This document shows positions 15,675 through 25,249 of a stretch of 63,851 nucleotides of DNA, one piece after another (the first letter of the stretch is position 1; each line of letters opens with the position of its first letter). Source of the DNA: an uncultured Actinomycetes bacterium (GTDB lineage Bacteria; Actinomycetota; Acidimicrobiia; Acidimicrobiales; Acidimicrobilacustridaceae); contig CALBSE010000032.1 in assembly GCA_937927725.1 (NCBI GenBank), positions 1-63,851 on the forward strand, given 5' to 3'. A program made the translations under genes and the position numbers. The notes under the pieces are model-generated. The model was not told the DNA's origin, ran no database searches, and worked only from the letters and a program-made list of their open reading frames with translations.

Positions 15675-16916
15675 ATGGACCTGAACTATCCGGAAGACGC
15701 CGAGGCCTACCGCAGCGAAGTTCGCGGGTGGCTTGAAGAGAATCTCCCTCAGGGTTGGTTCGAACCGGGCTTCGAGATGACGGCTGACGAGCGCGCGCTC
15801 TTCCTCGAGCAGTGGACCTCAAAGTTGTACGGCGGCGGTTGGATCTGCGCCTCGTGGCCGGCCGAGTACGGCGGCAAGGGCCTGTCAACCATGAAGGCCG
15901 TTGTGGTTGCCGAGGAGTTTGCAAACGCCGGTGCGCCGATGCGCGCTGACTTCTTCGGCGACACGCTTGTTGGTCCGACCATTCTTCAGTGGGGTACCGA
16001 AGAGCAGAAGAAGGAATTCCTTCCCAAGATTCTTTCCGGCACCATCGCTTGGTGTCAGGGCTTCAGTGAACCCGATGCCGGTTCCGATCTTGCCAACCTC
16101 GGCACGAAGGCCGTCCTTGATGGCGACGAATGGGTCATCAACGGTCAAAAAATTTGGACGACCCAGGGATTCATTGCTGATTACGTTTTCATTCTTTGCC
16201 GAACGGATCCCGATGCTCCTAAGCACAAGGGCATTTCGTACTTGCTCTGCCCAATGGATCAGCCTGGCGTTGAAGTTCGTCCGATCAAGCAAGTCGATGG
16301 CTCTGCTGAATTCGCCGAGGTGTTTTTCACCGATGCGCGTTGTTCGAAAGAAAACGTCGTTGGCGGTCTCAACAATGGTTGGGCTGTTGCAATGACGACA
16401 CTTGGTTTTGAACGAGGCACGTCGGCTACAACGGGTTACCGCCGTTTTGAAACCGAACTCAACCACATCATTGCGGTGGCGAAGAAGAACGGTTCTATTA
16501 ACGATCCAATGATCCGACAGCGACTTGCGCTTGCATGGTCGAAGGTGCAGATCATGCGCATCAACGGACTGCGTTCGCTTACTGCGGTTGTGCAGGATCG
16601 TAAGGACTTCGGCGTGGCCGCGCTCGGTGCAACGAACAAGATCTTCTGGAGCGAGTACCACCAGCAAGTCATGGCGCTCGCGATGGACGTTCTTGGACCG
16701 GAAGCACAGCTGCTACTCGGCGATGCCGGGACGGAAGAGTCGGTCCCCGGCTATGGCCGCCGTCCGGTGAATCCCGAGTACCCAGCAAATGCGCTGCAAT
16801 CGTCGTTCTTCTTCAGCCGGTCCGAGACCATTTGGGGCGGAACCTCGCAGATCCAGCGCAATATTGTCGGCGAACGGGTCCTCGGTCTGCCGAAGGAGCC
16901 CAAGGTCACAGCATGA
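15675..16916 (+). CDS. Acyl-CoA dehydrogenase family protein
   Basis: 413 aa, complete family fold. N-terminal helical domain (MDLNYPEDAEAYRSEVRGWL), FAD/substrate region WCQGFSEPDAGSDLANL and WVINGQKIWTTQG, and C-terminal TIWGGTSQIQRNIVGERVLGLP. It should oxidise an acyl-CoA to the enoyl-CoA, passing electrons to the flavoprotein encoded by etfBA. Substrate cannot be told from sequence. No clear ribosome binding site before the ATG. Confidence 0.92.
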   Translation: MDLNYPEDAEAYRSEVRGWLEENLPQGWFEPGFEMTADERALFLEQWTSKLYGGGWICASWPAEYGGKGLSTMKAVVVAEEFANAGAPMRADFFGDTLVGPTILQWGTEEQKKEFLPKILSGTIAWCQGFSEPDAGSDLANLGTKAVLDGDEWVINGQKIWTTQGFIADYVFILCRTDPDAPKHKGISYLLCPMDQPGVEVRPIKQVDGSAEFAEVFFTDARCSKENVVGGLNNGWAVAMTTLGFERGTSATTGYRRFETELNHIIAVAKKNGSINDPMIRQRLALAWSKVQIMRINGLRSLTAVVQDRKDFGVAALGATNKIFWSEYHQQVMALAMDVLGPEAQLLLGDAGTEESVPGYGRRPVNPEYPANALQSSFFFSRSETIWGGTSQIQRNIVGERVLGLPKEPKVTA

Positions 16917-16969
16917 ACCCGGCGGGGTGACGGAGGGGCGGAAACGGCCCCGACTACCCTGACAACGTC

Positions 16970-18604
16970 ATGTCTGATGTACCCCCCACTTCGGGAGGAT
17001 CCGTCCCGCCTTGGGATCCGGGTCACCCTCCGCGCCGCACCGCCAGTTCTCCCGATCGTCGGGTGCTTGGCTCATCGAAGACTCCGGCCAAACCCGGGGC
17101 ATCGAGCGCGTCTCCCAAATCGAACTTCCGCCACGCCAAACCGGCCAAGAAGGGCAAGCGTGTCCTCAAGGTCGGCATTGGTGTCGTCGTCCTCATCGCG
17201 GTCGGCGTAGCGGCCGTTGCCGGGTACGCGTGGTACCGCTACAACCAGATCCATCGTGACTCGCTCGCTCTTGCTACGTCGTCAGGAGGGGTGCAGAACT
17301 TTCTGATTGTTGGGTCGGACAGTCGCTCAGTCGTTTCAAAGTCTGACAACAACGCGTCGGCATTCTTGAATGCCCCGGGCGTGCAAGAGGCGGGACAGCG
17401 GTCGGACACGATCATGGTCGCCCGGGTCGATTCGAAGAATAAGACCATCGATCTCATGTCGTTCCCTCGAGACCTGTGGGTTCCGATTCAACCCTCAGGG
17501 GACGAAGAGCGAATCAATACGGCATTCGCGCAGGGTAAGGACAGCGCCGACGGTGCGCAGCGGCTGATCAATACCATCAAGGCCGATTTCGGAATCGACA
17601 TCAATCACTATGTCGAGATCAATTTCAAGAGTTTCAAAGGCGTCACCGATGCGGTCGGTGGTATCGCCATGTATTTCGATAAGCAGGTCCGGGATAAGAA
17701 CTCTGGTTTTTATATGTACGGAACCGGATGTCAGACACTCGATGGTGACGCCGCACTTGCCTATGCGCGTTCTCGTCACCTTGAGTACCTCGATCCAAAA
17801 ACAAAAAAGTGGATTGAAGATCCGAGTGCTGACCTAGGCCGCATTTCGCGCCAAACGTTATTTATGCGCACCATGCTTGACCGTGCGCAGGAAAAGTTCG
17901 GCTCCATGGACCTCAAGGCAATCAACAGCCTTGTGTCGTCAACGGCTGACAATCTCAGCCTTGATTCGAAGTTGAGTGTCGGTGATCTGGTTTCTCTCGG
18001 TAAATCCTTCAAAGGTTTCTCGGGTAATCAGATCGTGACGCACGCCCTTCCCGTCTATATGGACATGACGAGCGGCGGCGCAAGCATTCTTCGTCTCGAT
18101 ACCGCAGCGGCGGAAGACGTCCTCAACGTTTTTCGCGGCGCTCCCGCTGGCACTGTGTCACCCGCTTCTGTTGTCGTAAGTGTTTCGAACGCCACTGGGA
18201 CAAAGGGCAAAGCGGTCGAGGTTTCTGATCGACTGCACCAAATTGGCTTCACGTCAAAGTCTGCGGGAGACGTTTCGAAACCACAGACCGCCACCGTGAT
18301 CAAGTACCTCCCTGGCTTCGAAAAGCAGGCCGATCTCCTGCGACGACAGCTCGGTGGAACTGCGGAAATGCAGGCTGATAAGACGCTGAAGAGCAGCGCT
18401 CCGGTCACCCTTCTTCTTGGTTCTTCGTTCTCGGCGGTGCTTGCTGAGCCCATTCCCGCGAGCACCACGACAACCGTGGCTGGTGCAGTTGATTCGTCAA
18501 CCTCAACGACAACCGGACCAGTCACAACTGTGAAGCCGGGCGAGGTCACTGAATATGTCGGCGTCGAGGCGGGTAAAGCCCCCGAAGGTGTCGTCTGCAA
18601 GTGA
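16970..18604 (+). CDS. LytR-CpsA-Psr (LCP) cell-wall ligase with LytR_C domain
   Basis: 544 aa. A Pro/Ser/Lys-rich cytoplasmic tail (about 65 residues) leads to one membrane helix (about 66-87), the LCP domain (LIVGSDSR, RSDTIMVARVD, MSFPRDLWVPI, RINTAFAQG, LAYARSRH) and a LytR_C domain (about 385-470). The conserved Asp and Arg residues for pyrophosphate-lipid binding are present. LCP enzymes attach arabinogalactan or teichoic-acid-like polymers to peptidoglycan. The C-terminus is Thr/Ser-rich. A TACCCT box ends 9 nt before the ATG. The stop overlaps the next gene's GTG. Confidence 0.93.
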   Translation: MSDVPPTSGGSVPPWDPGHPPRRTASSPDRRVLGSSKTPAKPGASSASPKSNFRHAKPAKKGKRVLKVGIGVVVLIAVGVAAVAGYAWYRYNQIHRDSLALATSSGGVQNFLIVGSDSRSVVSKSDNNASAFLNAPGVQEAGQRSDTIMVARVDSKNKTIDLMSFPRDLWVPIQPSGDEERINTAFAQGKDSADGAQRLINTIKADFGIDINHYVEINFKSFKGVTDAVGGIAMYFDKQVRDKNSGFYMYGTGCQTLDGDAALAYARSRHLEYLDPKTKKWIEDPSADLGRISRQTLFMRTMLDRAQEKFGSMDLKAINSLVSSTADNLSLDSKLSVGDLVSLGKSFKGFSGNQIVTHALPVYMDMTSGGASILRLDTAAAEDVLNVFRGAPAGTVSPASVVVSVSNATGTKGKAVEVSDRLHQIGFTSKSAGDVSKPQTATVIKYLPGFEKQADLLRRQLGGTAEMQADKTLKSSAPVTLLLGSSFSAVLAEPIPASTTTTVAGAVDSSTSTTTGPVTTVKPGEVTEYVGVEAGKAPEGVVCK

Positions 18605-20142
18605 TCGTTGACGCCGCGACTCTTGCCGGCGTGATTGAGCGTGTGGCGGCAGATCTTCCTGGTGCGACGGCGCTGATTGACGACGACGGTTTACTTACGT
18701 TCGCCGAATTGGATCAACGGGTGCGCGCCACCGTCGCGGTCCTTGCCGGCCTTCTTCCCGGTGGTATTCCCGTTGCCGTTATCGGACCGAACCATCGAGC
18801 GTGGGTCGAGCTGTATTACGGAGTTCCGGCAGCCTCCCGAACGTTGGTGTTTCTCAATCACCGGCTGAATGTGAACGAGCTGATCTCAATGATTGAGCGA
18901 TCGCGGGCCGGAATCGTCATCGGTGAATCGAGCGAAATCGATCGACTGGTTGAAGCCGGTGCCGAACTCCCGATGCTCAGTTGGGAAACTTGGGCCGACC
19001 TCATTGATGGACTCGAATCTCCGCCGATGGCCACATTGGGCGAACCAGCCACGCCGGCCTGGTTGTTGTTCACGAGCGGAACAACGGCCGCACCGAAGGG
19101 CGCCTTGCTTACAAATGCGAGCATCCTTGCCGCGGTGCAAGCGAGCGCCGGCGCTCGTCCAGTTGAGTCCGACGACGTGTATGTCTTCCCATTCCCGTTG
19201 TGTCATGTCGCTGGCTACAACGTGATTCATCGCCATGCCCATGGCCGACCTGTCGTGCTCATGACGGGGTTTGGTGCTGCGCATTTCTGCGACATCGTCG
19301 AACGCGAACAAGTGACGTCAACGTCTCTTGCCGCCACGATGTTGGCCTCGTTAGTTGAATTGCTTGACGCTGAACCAGATCGACTTGGGCAACTGAGGTC
19401 ACTCCGTTCGATCGCCTATGGGGCCGCGCCGATGCCGACACCATTGCTGCGTAAAGCAGACGAGTTACTCGGCGTTGATTTCGCTCAGGGCTATGGGATG
19501 ACGGAACTTTCAGGCAACGCGGTGTTCCTGAACGCCGACGCGCATCGGCGTGGACTCGCTGGTGAGGCGGATCTGCTCGAAGCGGCAGGGCAGCCGGCCC
19601 CAGGTGTCGAACTTCGGCTTGTGGACGACGCAGGTGATGACGTTGCGGATGGCGACGTGGGAGAAATTGTTGTTCGCGCCGCTCAAACGATGCTGGGGTA
19701 CCTCGATGATCCAGCTGCGACTGCTGCGGCATTTCGCAATGGGTGGCTTCATACCGGCGACATGGGTCAAATGATCGATGGCTGGCTACATGTCGTGGAT
19801 CGAAAAAAAGACATCATCATCACTGGCGGCGAAAATGTTTCGTCGCTTGAGGTTGAAGCCGCGGTTCTCGGGCATCCCGGTGTTGCCCGAGTTGCTGTCG
19901 TCGGTGTCCCCGACCCGAAGTGGGTCGAGAACGTTTGCGCAGTTGTTGTTGCGACTCCAGGGAGTGAGATCGAACCTTCCGAGATCGTCGCGACGGTGCG
20001 TCTCAAGTTGGCAGGCTTCAAGGTTCCGCGGCACGTGGTTTTCGTTGACGAATTGCCGGTCACGGGCTCGGGAAAAGTCATAAAAGCTGATTTGCGTCAA
20101 TGGTTGTCAGAGAATCCCGAACTTCTTGGATCTCGCTTGTAG
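18601..20142 (+). CDS. Class I adenylate-forming acyl-CoA synthetase
   Basis: 513 aa, GTG start overlapping the LCP stop (GTGA). Signature motifs of the ANL superfamily: LLFTSGTTAAPKGALLTN (P-loop), YGMTELSG, GWLHTGDMG, DRKKDIIITGGENV and the C-terminal catalytic lysine in TGSGKVIKADLRQWL. It should activate a carboxylic acid as acyl-AMP and transfer it to CoA; acid specificity is unknown. The overlap with a cell-wall gene is positional and does not by itself imply a shared pathway. Confidence 0.92.
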   Translation: MIVDAATLAGVIERVAADLPGATALIDDDGLLTFAELDQRVRATVAVLAGLLPGGIPVAVIGPNHRAWVELYYGVPAASRTLVFLNHRLNVNELISMIERSRAGIVIGESSEIDRLVEAGAELPMLSWETWADLIDGLESPPMATLGEPATPAWLLFTSGTTAAPKGALLTNASILAAVQASAGARPVESDDVYVFPFPLCHVAGYNVIHRHAHGRPVVLMTGFGAAHFCDIVEREQVTSTSLAATMLASLVELLDAEPDRLGQLRSLRSIAYGAAPMPTPLLRKADELLGVDFAQGYGMTELSGNAVFLNADAHRRGLAGEADLLEAAGQPAPGVELRLVDDAGDDVADGDVGEIVVRAAQTMLGYLDDPAATAAAFRNGWLHTGDMGQMIDGWLHVVDRKKDIIITGGENVSSLEVEAAVLGHPGVARVAVVGVPDPKWVENVCAVVVATPGSEIEPSEIVATVRLKLAGFKVPRHVVFVDELPVTGSGKVIKADLRQWLSENPELLGSRL

Positions 20143-20202
20143 CGCTGAATCGGGAGGCTTCACCGATCATGCACGGTTCGACGACTTCTCGGTGGTGGAC
20201 TG

Positions 20203-20910
20203 ATGCGCATGTCGACTTCTTCAGCAGATCCAGTTAGCGCTACTTCGGCAGACGAAGACGAGAAAACTTCCTCGTTCCCTCCAGCATTCGATGCCTATGT
20301 GGCGAAGACACAGTCGTGGCTCGACTTGCTCGCCCTCTCCACAATTTGGTTAGTGCTCGCGATCTTCACCGGTCAGCACCGAATTGATTTCATTCCGATT
20401 TGGTTGGTGTGTCGTCTTGCGATCTCAGCGATCTATGCCGTTGATCTCATCATTCGATCGAAACTCTCGGGTCGTGGATGGCGTTATCCCTTGTCGCGAC
20501 TTGATCTTGTGATTGCCGTTCTGATTCCACCGGTTCGAATCTTTGCGAGCATGCGACTTCTGCGACAGATGTTCAGCCGCGGCAATCTTGCACAGTTCAT
20601 GTTTGTTGCCCTGATCCTGATGCTGAACGCCGCTGTTGTCGTCTGGGAATTTGAATCGCTTGCTCCCAACTCGAACATCACAACGTTGGGCAACGCACTT
20701 TGGTGGTCCGTGGTCACGGTCACCACAGTCGGCTACGGCGACTACACCCCGGTCACTCTTGGGGGCCGGCTAACGGCCGTGGCGCTTCTTTTGCTGGGCC
20801 TGGTCTCACTTGCCGTACTCACCGCGCAAATCGCCTCGAACTTCTTGGAACAGGGACAATCGAAGGCGAATGAGGCGAGCGTTGGACCGCCGTCTGCTGA
20901 TGTGAACTGA
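20203..20910 (+). CDS. Voltage-gated-type potassium channel protein
   Basis: 235 aa with about five or six membrane segments. A possible voltage-sensor-like region ends in RIFASMRLLRQMFSRG, with spaced arginines; the pore follows as WWSVVTVTTVGYGDYTPVT with the canonical selectivity filter TVGYGD, then a last hydrophobic helix (LTAVALLLLGLVSLAVLTAQIASNF in part). There is no cytoplasmic RCK/TrkA domain, so gating by voltage or lipid is more likely than by ligand. ATG at 20203 or 20209. Confidence 0.9.
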   Translation: MRMSTSSADPVSATSADEDEKTSSFPPAFDAYVAKTQSWLDLLALSTIWLVLAIFTGQHRIDFIPIWLVCRLAISAIYAVDLIIRSKLSGRGWRYPLSRLDLVIAVLIPPVRIFASMRLLRQMFSRGNLAQFMFVALILMLNAAVVVWEFESLAPNSNITTLGNALWWSVVTVTTVGYGDYTPVTLGGRLTAVALLLLGLVSLAVLTAQIASNFLEQGQSKANEASVGPPSADVN

Positions 20911-20913
20911 GAG

Positions 20914-20985
20914 CGCCCTCGGGGCGATTCGAACGCCCGCACACGCCTCCGGAGGGCGATGCTCTATCCCCTGAGCTACGAGGGC
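20914..20985 (-). tRNA. tRNA-Arg (anticodon CCG)
   Basis: Full cloverleaf on the minus strand: acceptor stem GCCCTCG/CGAGGGC, D stem GCTC/GAGC, anticodon loop CTCCGGA (anticodon CCG, reads CGG), T arm GGGCG-TTCGAAT-CGCCC, discriminator G. CCA is not encoded. The first pair of the anticodon stem (27-43) appears to be a U-U mismatch. Confidence 0.95.
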
Positions 20986-21046
20986 TGGATAGCGCTATGA
21001 CCCTAGCCGAGCCCTTGCGGGCCGCTACCGGTCGTGACCCGATGGC

Positions 21047-21700
21047 TCACTTCAAGATGTTGATGGCCCGTGATGCAACGAGGACAATCGTTACGAGTGC
21101 TGAGCCCGACTGCAGCATCATCAACGCCTTCGCCCGTCGAGTCAGTGGCATGGTGTCGGTGGGGCTGAAGGCCGTTGAATTCGTGAAACTCGTGTAGAGG
21201 TAATCAAAGAACGTTGGCGACCACGGTTCGGTGAAAACGTCGGGAGCGTTCTGCTGAGGGAAGACAAAGTCTCGATCCTTGACATCGATGTGATGGCGGT
21301 CGGCGGGGCCTCCGCCGTCGAGTTCCCAGTACCAAAGGGCAAAGACGATGACATTGTTAAACCACAGTGCAATTGCCGAATAGATAAGCGGCTTGCCGTC
21401 GATGTCGGTATTACGAAGCAAGTCGTGCACCAAAAGTGAGAGGGCACTGATATTCGCGATCGAAATGATCGCGATCAGGAGGATCGACACGATGCGCAAG
21501 GGTGTGGTGTCGGCATCGCGGCGATCAGGGTTTGTGATGACGAGTGGGATGACGAGGAGACTTTCGAGTGCGGGCAGGAGCCAGCGGGGACCGACGATGA
21601 GCGTCGACGGCAGAAAGATGTAGAGCCCGAGAGCAGCGACTAACGCAATTGCTGCTGGCCATCGGGGTTCGTGGCGACGAGCACCCGGCTGCATTGTCAT
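21047..21700 (-). CDS. DUF1345-like membrane protein with a pore-like C-terminus
   Basis: 217 aa with about five membrane segments. The C-terminal part, DYLYTSFTNSTAFSPTD then a hydrophobic helix ending SRAINIL, resembles the pore helix, filter and last helix of K+ channels, but the GYGD filter is replaced by TAFSPTD. This pattern fits DUF1345-type proteins. Function unknown. Its ATG overlaps the yccF-like stop (TGATG), so the two are translationally coupled. Confidence 0.7.
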   Translation of the reverse strand: MTMQPGARRHEPRWPAAIALVAALGLYIFLPSTLIVGPRWLLPALESLLVIPLVITNPDRRDADTTPLRIVSILLIAIISIANISALSLLVHDLLRNTDIDGKPLIYSAIALWFNNVIVFALWYWELDGGGPADRHHIDVKDRDFVFPQQNAPDVFTEPWSPTFFDYLYTSFTNSTAFSPTDTMPLTRRAKALMMLQSGSALVTIVLVASRAINILK

Positions 21701-22095
21701 CAGGCTTGGTAGCTAACGCTGTTGTTCGTGCGAACAATCACTCTGCCGAATGGCCATAGCGCAAGCGTCGAAATTTTGAACGCTTGAATGCCAAAGGGAA
21801 TTCCGATGATTGTGATGCACAACACGAGGCCGAGGATGATGTGGGCGACGAAGATTGCCCAGCCAAACAACACGAGCCAGATGAGGTTGAAAATCACTTC
21901 AAGGCATCCGCCTGATCGGCCCATCGTCGTTGTGTAGCCGAACGGCCACAGAGCCAGTCCCGCCAACTTGAACGATTGAATGCCGAATGGAATGCCGATG
22001 ATCGTGATGCACATCGCCAGACCACCAATGGCATACCCCAGGGCAAGCCAAATGCCGCCGAGCAGGAACCAGAGGATGTTGCCGATCGTCTTCAT
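21700..22095 (-). CDS. YccF domain-containing membrane protein
   Basis: 131 aa. It starts MKTIGNILWFLLGGIWLALGY and has two copies of the YccF repeat: MCITIIGIPFGIQSFKLAGLALWPFG and, about 60 residues later, LCITIIGIPFGIQAFKISTLALWPFG (shown in part), giving four membrane helices. Function unknown. The open frame extends upstream into murA, but the conserved sequence starts at the ATG at 22095. Coupled to the DUF1345-like gene. Confidence 0.9.
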   Translation of the reverse strand: MKTIGNILWFLLGGIWLALGYAIGGLAMCITIIGIPFGIQSFKLAGLALWPFGYTTTMGRSGGCLEVIFNLIWLVLFGWAIFVAHIILGLVLCITIIGIPFGIQAFKISTLALWPFGRVIVRTNNSVSYQA

Positions 22096-22133
22096 CAACG
22101 ATGACGATACTTCCGTGTGGCTGACTGACGGCG

Positions 22134-23465
22134 TTACCGGTGCTCGACGCCGACAGCAGACAACTTGCTGCGGAAGTCGGCATACCCGCGGTCGAGAAGG
22201 TCGACGCCGTGAATGAGGCTTTCGCCGTCGGCAGCCGCGGCCGCGATGACGTAGGAGAAGCCGGCCCGGAGGTCGGGAACAACGAGTTCGGCGCCATGCA
22301 ATTTGGTTGGGCCAACCACAACTGCGGAATGGCGATGGTTTGCCGCGCCGAAGCGGCAACGCGTTGGCCCAAGGCACTCGGTGAAGACCTGGATCTGGGC
22401 ACCGAGGCTGCGAAGCGCATCGGTGTAGCCAAGGCGATCCTCGTACACGGTTTCGTGGACGACGCTCACGCCGTCAGCTTGGGTGAGGGCGGTGACGAAC
22501 GGTGATTGCCAGTCGGTCATGAAGCCGGGATGAACGTCTGTTTCAAGTGCAAGCGGGCGAAGCATGCGACGGGCTCGGTGAAAGGTGAGTGTGTCGCCAT
22601 CAGCATCGATTTTGAAGTCGCCACCTGCTCGGCGGTACATGTTCAAGAACGTAGAAAAGAGTTGTTGTTGAACGCCGTGAACGGTGATTGTTCCGCCGGT
22701 GGCGAGCGCCAGTGAGGCCCACGATGCCGCTTCGAGTCGGTCGCCGATGACTCGGTGCTCGAAGCCACCCAGTTCGGAAACGCCAGTGACGCGAATGGTT
22801 CGGTTTGGCTCGACCGAAATAATTGCGCCCATCTTTTGCAGCACGGCGATGAGATCGAGGATCTCTGGCTCGATCGCGGCATTCGACAACTCGGAGTCGC
22901 CCTCGGCGAGCACGGAAGCAAACAGGAACTGTTCTGTTGCGCCAACGCTGGGGAAGGGGAGTTCGATTCGGGCGCCGCGCATGCGATCGACAGTGAGTTC
23001 GATGATGTCTTCGCGATGAATGTCGCGAGCCCCAAATGCGCGCAACACGTTGAGATGGAAATCGACGGGACGCGGCCCGATGGAACATCCGCCTGGGGCG
23101 GCGACGACTGCATGACCAGTGCGGTGAAGTGAGACCGCGGTCGTAAGGACGGGAATTCGACTAGCAGCGTGGAGACGCATGACGTCGTCGTCGGCCAAGG
23201 CTCGGAATTCGTGAGCGGTGATGATGACGGTGTCGTTCTCGTGGGCGACTGTTCCGCCGGCGATGCTGATGAGTTCATCGACAACGGAGATGTCGGTGAT
23301 GGCCGCAATGTTGGTGAGGCGACATGGTTCGATCGTGAGTAATGCAGCGACCATCGCCTTGGGAAGCGCGTTCTTCGAACCTCGAACGTGGATCTCGCCG
23401 TCGACGGGCTGGCCGCCGCGCACAAGCATCGTGTCGGGAAGATCGGAGGTCGGGGGGATGGCCAT
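22134..23465 (-). CDS. murA: UDP-N-acetylglucosamine 1-carboxyvinyltransferase
   Basis: 443 aa. It transfers enolpyruvate from PEP to UDP-GlcNAc, the first committed step of peptidoglycan synthesis. Motifs: VRGSKNALPKAMVAALL (substrate Lys/Asn), PGGCSIGPRPVDFHLNVL with the catalytic-loop cysteine that fosfomycin attacks, and HPGFMTDWQSPFVTALTQADG with the catalytic Asp. The upstream frame is open, but a TACCAT box ends 9 nt before the ATG at 23465, indicating a leaderless start that leaves room for the divergent argS promoter. Members with Asp in place of this Cys (as in M. tuberculosis) resist fosfomycin; this one has Cys. Confidence 0.95.
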   Translation of the reverse strand: MAIPPTSDLPDTMLVRGGQPVDGEIHVRGSKNALPKAMVAALLTIEPCRLTNIAAITDISVVDELISIAGGTVAHENDTVIITAHEFRALADDDVMRLHAASRIPVLTTAVSLHRTGHAVVAAPGGCSIGPRPVDFHLNVLRAFGARDIHREDIIELTVDRMRGARIELPFPSVGATEQFLFASVLAEGDSELSNAAIEPEILDLIAVLQKMGAIISVEPNRTIRVTGVSELGGFEHRVIGDRLEAASWASLALATGGTITVHGVQQQLFSTFLNMYRRAGGDFKIDADGDTLTFHRARRMLRPLALETDVHPGFMTDWQSPFVTALTQADGVSVVHETVYEDRLGYTDALRSLGAQIQVFTECLGPTRCRFGAANHRHSAVVVGPTKLHGAELVVPDLRAGFSYVIAAAAADGESLIHGVDLLDRGYADFRSKLSAVGVEHR

Positions 23466-23634
23466 TGGCCCTTGATGGTAGGGCGCAACGGTCCCGCCGA
23501 CCGCACTGGTGACCTGCGGCACGGCGATGGATGGTGGTGCCACGAACGAAAGTGGGCGCGGAGACAAAGGGGCCACGGGGGTAGGGTTCGACGGTCCCAT
23601 ACCGCCAGTCCGCCCGCCCGGGGAGACCGATTCA

Positions 23635-25242
23635 GTGATTCGCGACACCCTCGCCACCGCCCTGCGATCGGCATTGTCGACCCTTGAGATCTCTCCGATC
23701 CCTGAATCGGTGCATCTTGAGCGCCCCGCCCGACGTGAGCATGGCGATTGGTCCTCCAATATCGCGCTCGCTACAGCGAAGGCCGCAGGCTGGAATCCCC
23801 GAGAACTCGCCGGGCGCATGGCCGAGATCCTTAACGCTGACCTTCCCGCTCACGTGACATCGGTGGAAATCGCTGGCCCGGGATTTGTGAACTTCCGGCT
23901 GGCTGACTCTTGGTTGCATGACGTACTTGTCGATGTTGAAACCGCAGGCATCGAGAATTACGCCCGCTCGTCAACGGGTTCGGGCATCAAGGTGCTGCTC
24001 GAATTCGTGAGCGCCAACCCGACCGGGCCATTGCACGCAGGACATGGTCGGGGCGCGGCCTATGGCGATTCACTCGCACGAATTCTTGAACGTTGCGGGT
24101 ACGACGTCGACCGCGAGAATTATCTCAACGATCGCGGAACGCAGATGCAGTTGTTCGTTGCGTCGCTTATCGCTCGTCGTGACGGGACGCCTTTACCCGA
24201 AGGTGGCTACCAAGGCGAGTACATCGTCGAGTGGGCTGCAGAGATGCCCGCCGATGCCGACGTTTTTGAGTGGGGAGAAGACCGAGCAGTCGCCGACCAT
24301 CGACTCACGCTCAGTCGCATGAACGTCGAATTCGATAATTGGTTCAGCGAGAAGTCGATGGTTGCCTCGGGCGCAATCGACGTAACGCTTGCCGACCTCC
24401 GCGAACGCGGCGTTGTGTACGACGAAGACGGAGCGGTGTGGCTGCGCTCTACCGATTATGGCGATGACAAAGATCGTGTGCTCATTAAGAGCGACGGCGA
24501 GTTCACTTACTTGCTTCCCGATATCGCATATCACCGCGACAAGTTTTCTCGTGGCTACGACCTGCTCATTGATGTGTGGGGTGCTGACCACCACGGGTAT
24601 GTGCCGCGTATGAAGGCAGCGATGCAGTCGCTCGGCCACGATCCTTCTGAACTTGAGTGCGCAATCATCCAGTTAGTCAACCTGTTGAAGGGTGGCGAGC
24701 CCGTTCGTTTCTCGAAGCGCGCTGGCGACATCGTTGAACTTTCTGAGGTCCTTGACGAGGTCGGAGCGGACTCCGCTCGCCTTACCTACTTGTTGCAGTC
24801 CATCGATTCGACCCAGACGTTCGATTACGACGTCGTCAAGAGTCGGGCGATGGATAACCCCGTGTATTACGTGCAAATGGCCTACGCCCGCATTCAATCG
24901 ATCTTCCGTGTTGCGGCAGAACGAAGCGTTGCGATGGTCCCGTTGGGGCAGGTCGATCTTTCACTTCTCACACACGAGCGCGAACTCGATGTGCTTCGTG
25001 CGCTCTCCGAACTTCCCGACACGGTTTCGACTGCGGCGACGGATCGGGCTCCTCATCGCATCGCTACCTGGGTGCGTGAACTCGCTGGTGCAGTCCACGG
25101 CTTCTACCACGACTGTTACGTGATGGGTGATGGCATCTCCGCCGAACTCACGCAGGCCCGATTGCATCTCGTTGAAGCTGCATCGGTTGGTCTCGCAATC
25201 GGTCTCGACCTGTTGGGTGTTAGCGCACCCGACCAGATGTGA
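23635..25242 (+). CDS. argS: Arginyl-tRNA synthetase
   Basis: 535 aa, GTG start with GGGGAG 8-9 bases upstream. Class I synthetase: HIGH-type motif in SANPTGPLHAGHGRGAAYGD, the arginine-pocket segment YLNDRGTQMQ, WGADHHGYVPRM, and the KMSK equivalent in RFSKRAGDIVEL. The C-terminal anticodon-binding domain ends in DLLGV. First gene of the block argS-lysA-hom-thrC-rho found in many actinobacteria. tRNA-Arg(CCG), one of its substrates, is encoded 2.7 kb away. Confidence 0.96.
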   Translation: MIRDTLATALRSALSTLEISPIPESVHLERPARREHGDWSSNIALATAKAAGWNPRELAGRMAEILNADLPAHVTSVEIAGPGFVNFRLADSWLHDVLVDVETAGIENYARSSTGSGIKVLLEFVSANPTGPLHAGHGRGAAYGDSLARILERCGYDVDRENYLNDRGTQMQLFVASLIARRDGTPLPEGGYQGEYIVEWAAEMPADADVFEWGEDRAVADHRLTLSRMNVEFDNWFSEKSMVASGAIDVTLADLRERGVVYDEDGAVWLRSTDYGDDKDRVLIKSDGEFTYLLPDIAYHRDKFSRGYDLLIDVWGADHHGYVPRMKAAMQSLGHDPSELECAIIQLVNLLKGGEPVRFSKRAGDIVELSEVLDEVGADSARLTYLLQSIDSTQTFDYDVVKSRAMDNPVYYVQMAYARIQSIFRVAAERSVAMVPLGQVDLSLLTHERELDVLRALSELPDTVSTAATDRAPHRIATWVRELAGAVHGFYHDCYVMGDGISAELTQARLHLVEAASVGLAIGLDLLGVSAPDQM

Positions 25243-25249
25243 GCCTTCG

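Noticed and set aside
15586..15924. Long N-terminal extension of the F420-type oxidoreductase frame
   Set aside because: The extra 113 residues are Arg/Pro/Ser-rich noise, run into the opposite-strand acyl-CoA dehydrogenase gene, and lie upstream of the -10 box found just before ATG 15585.
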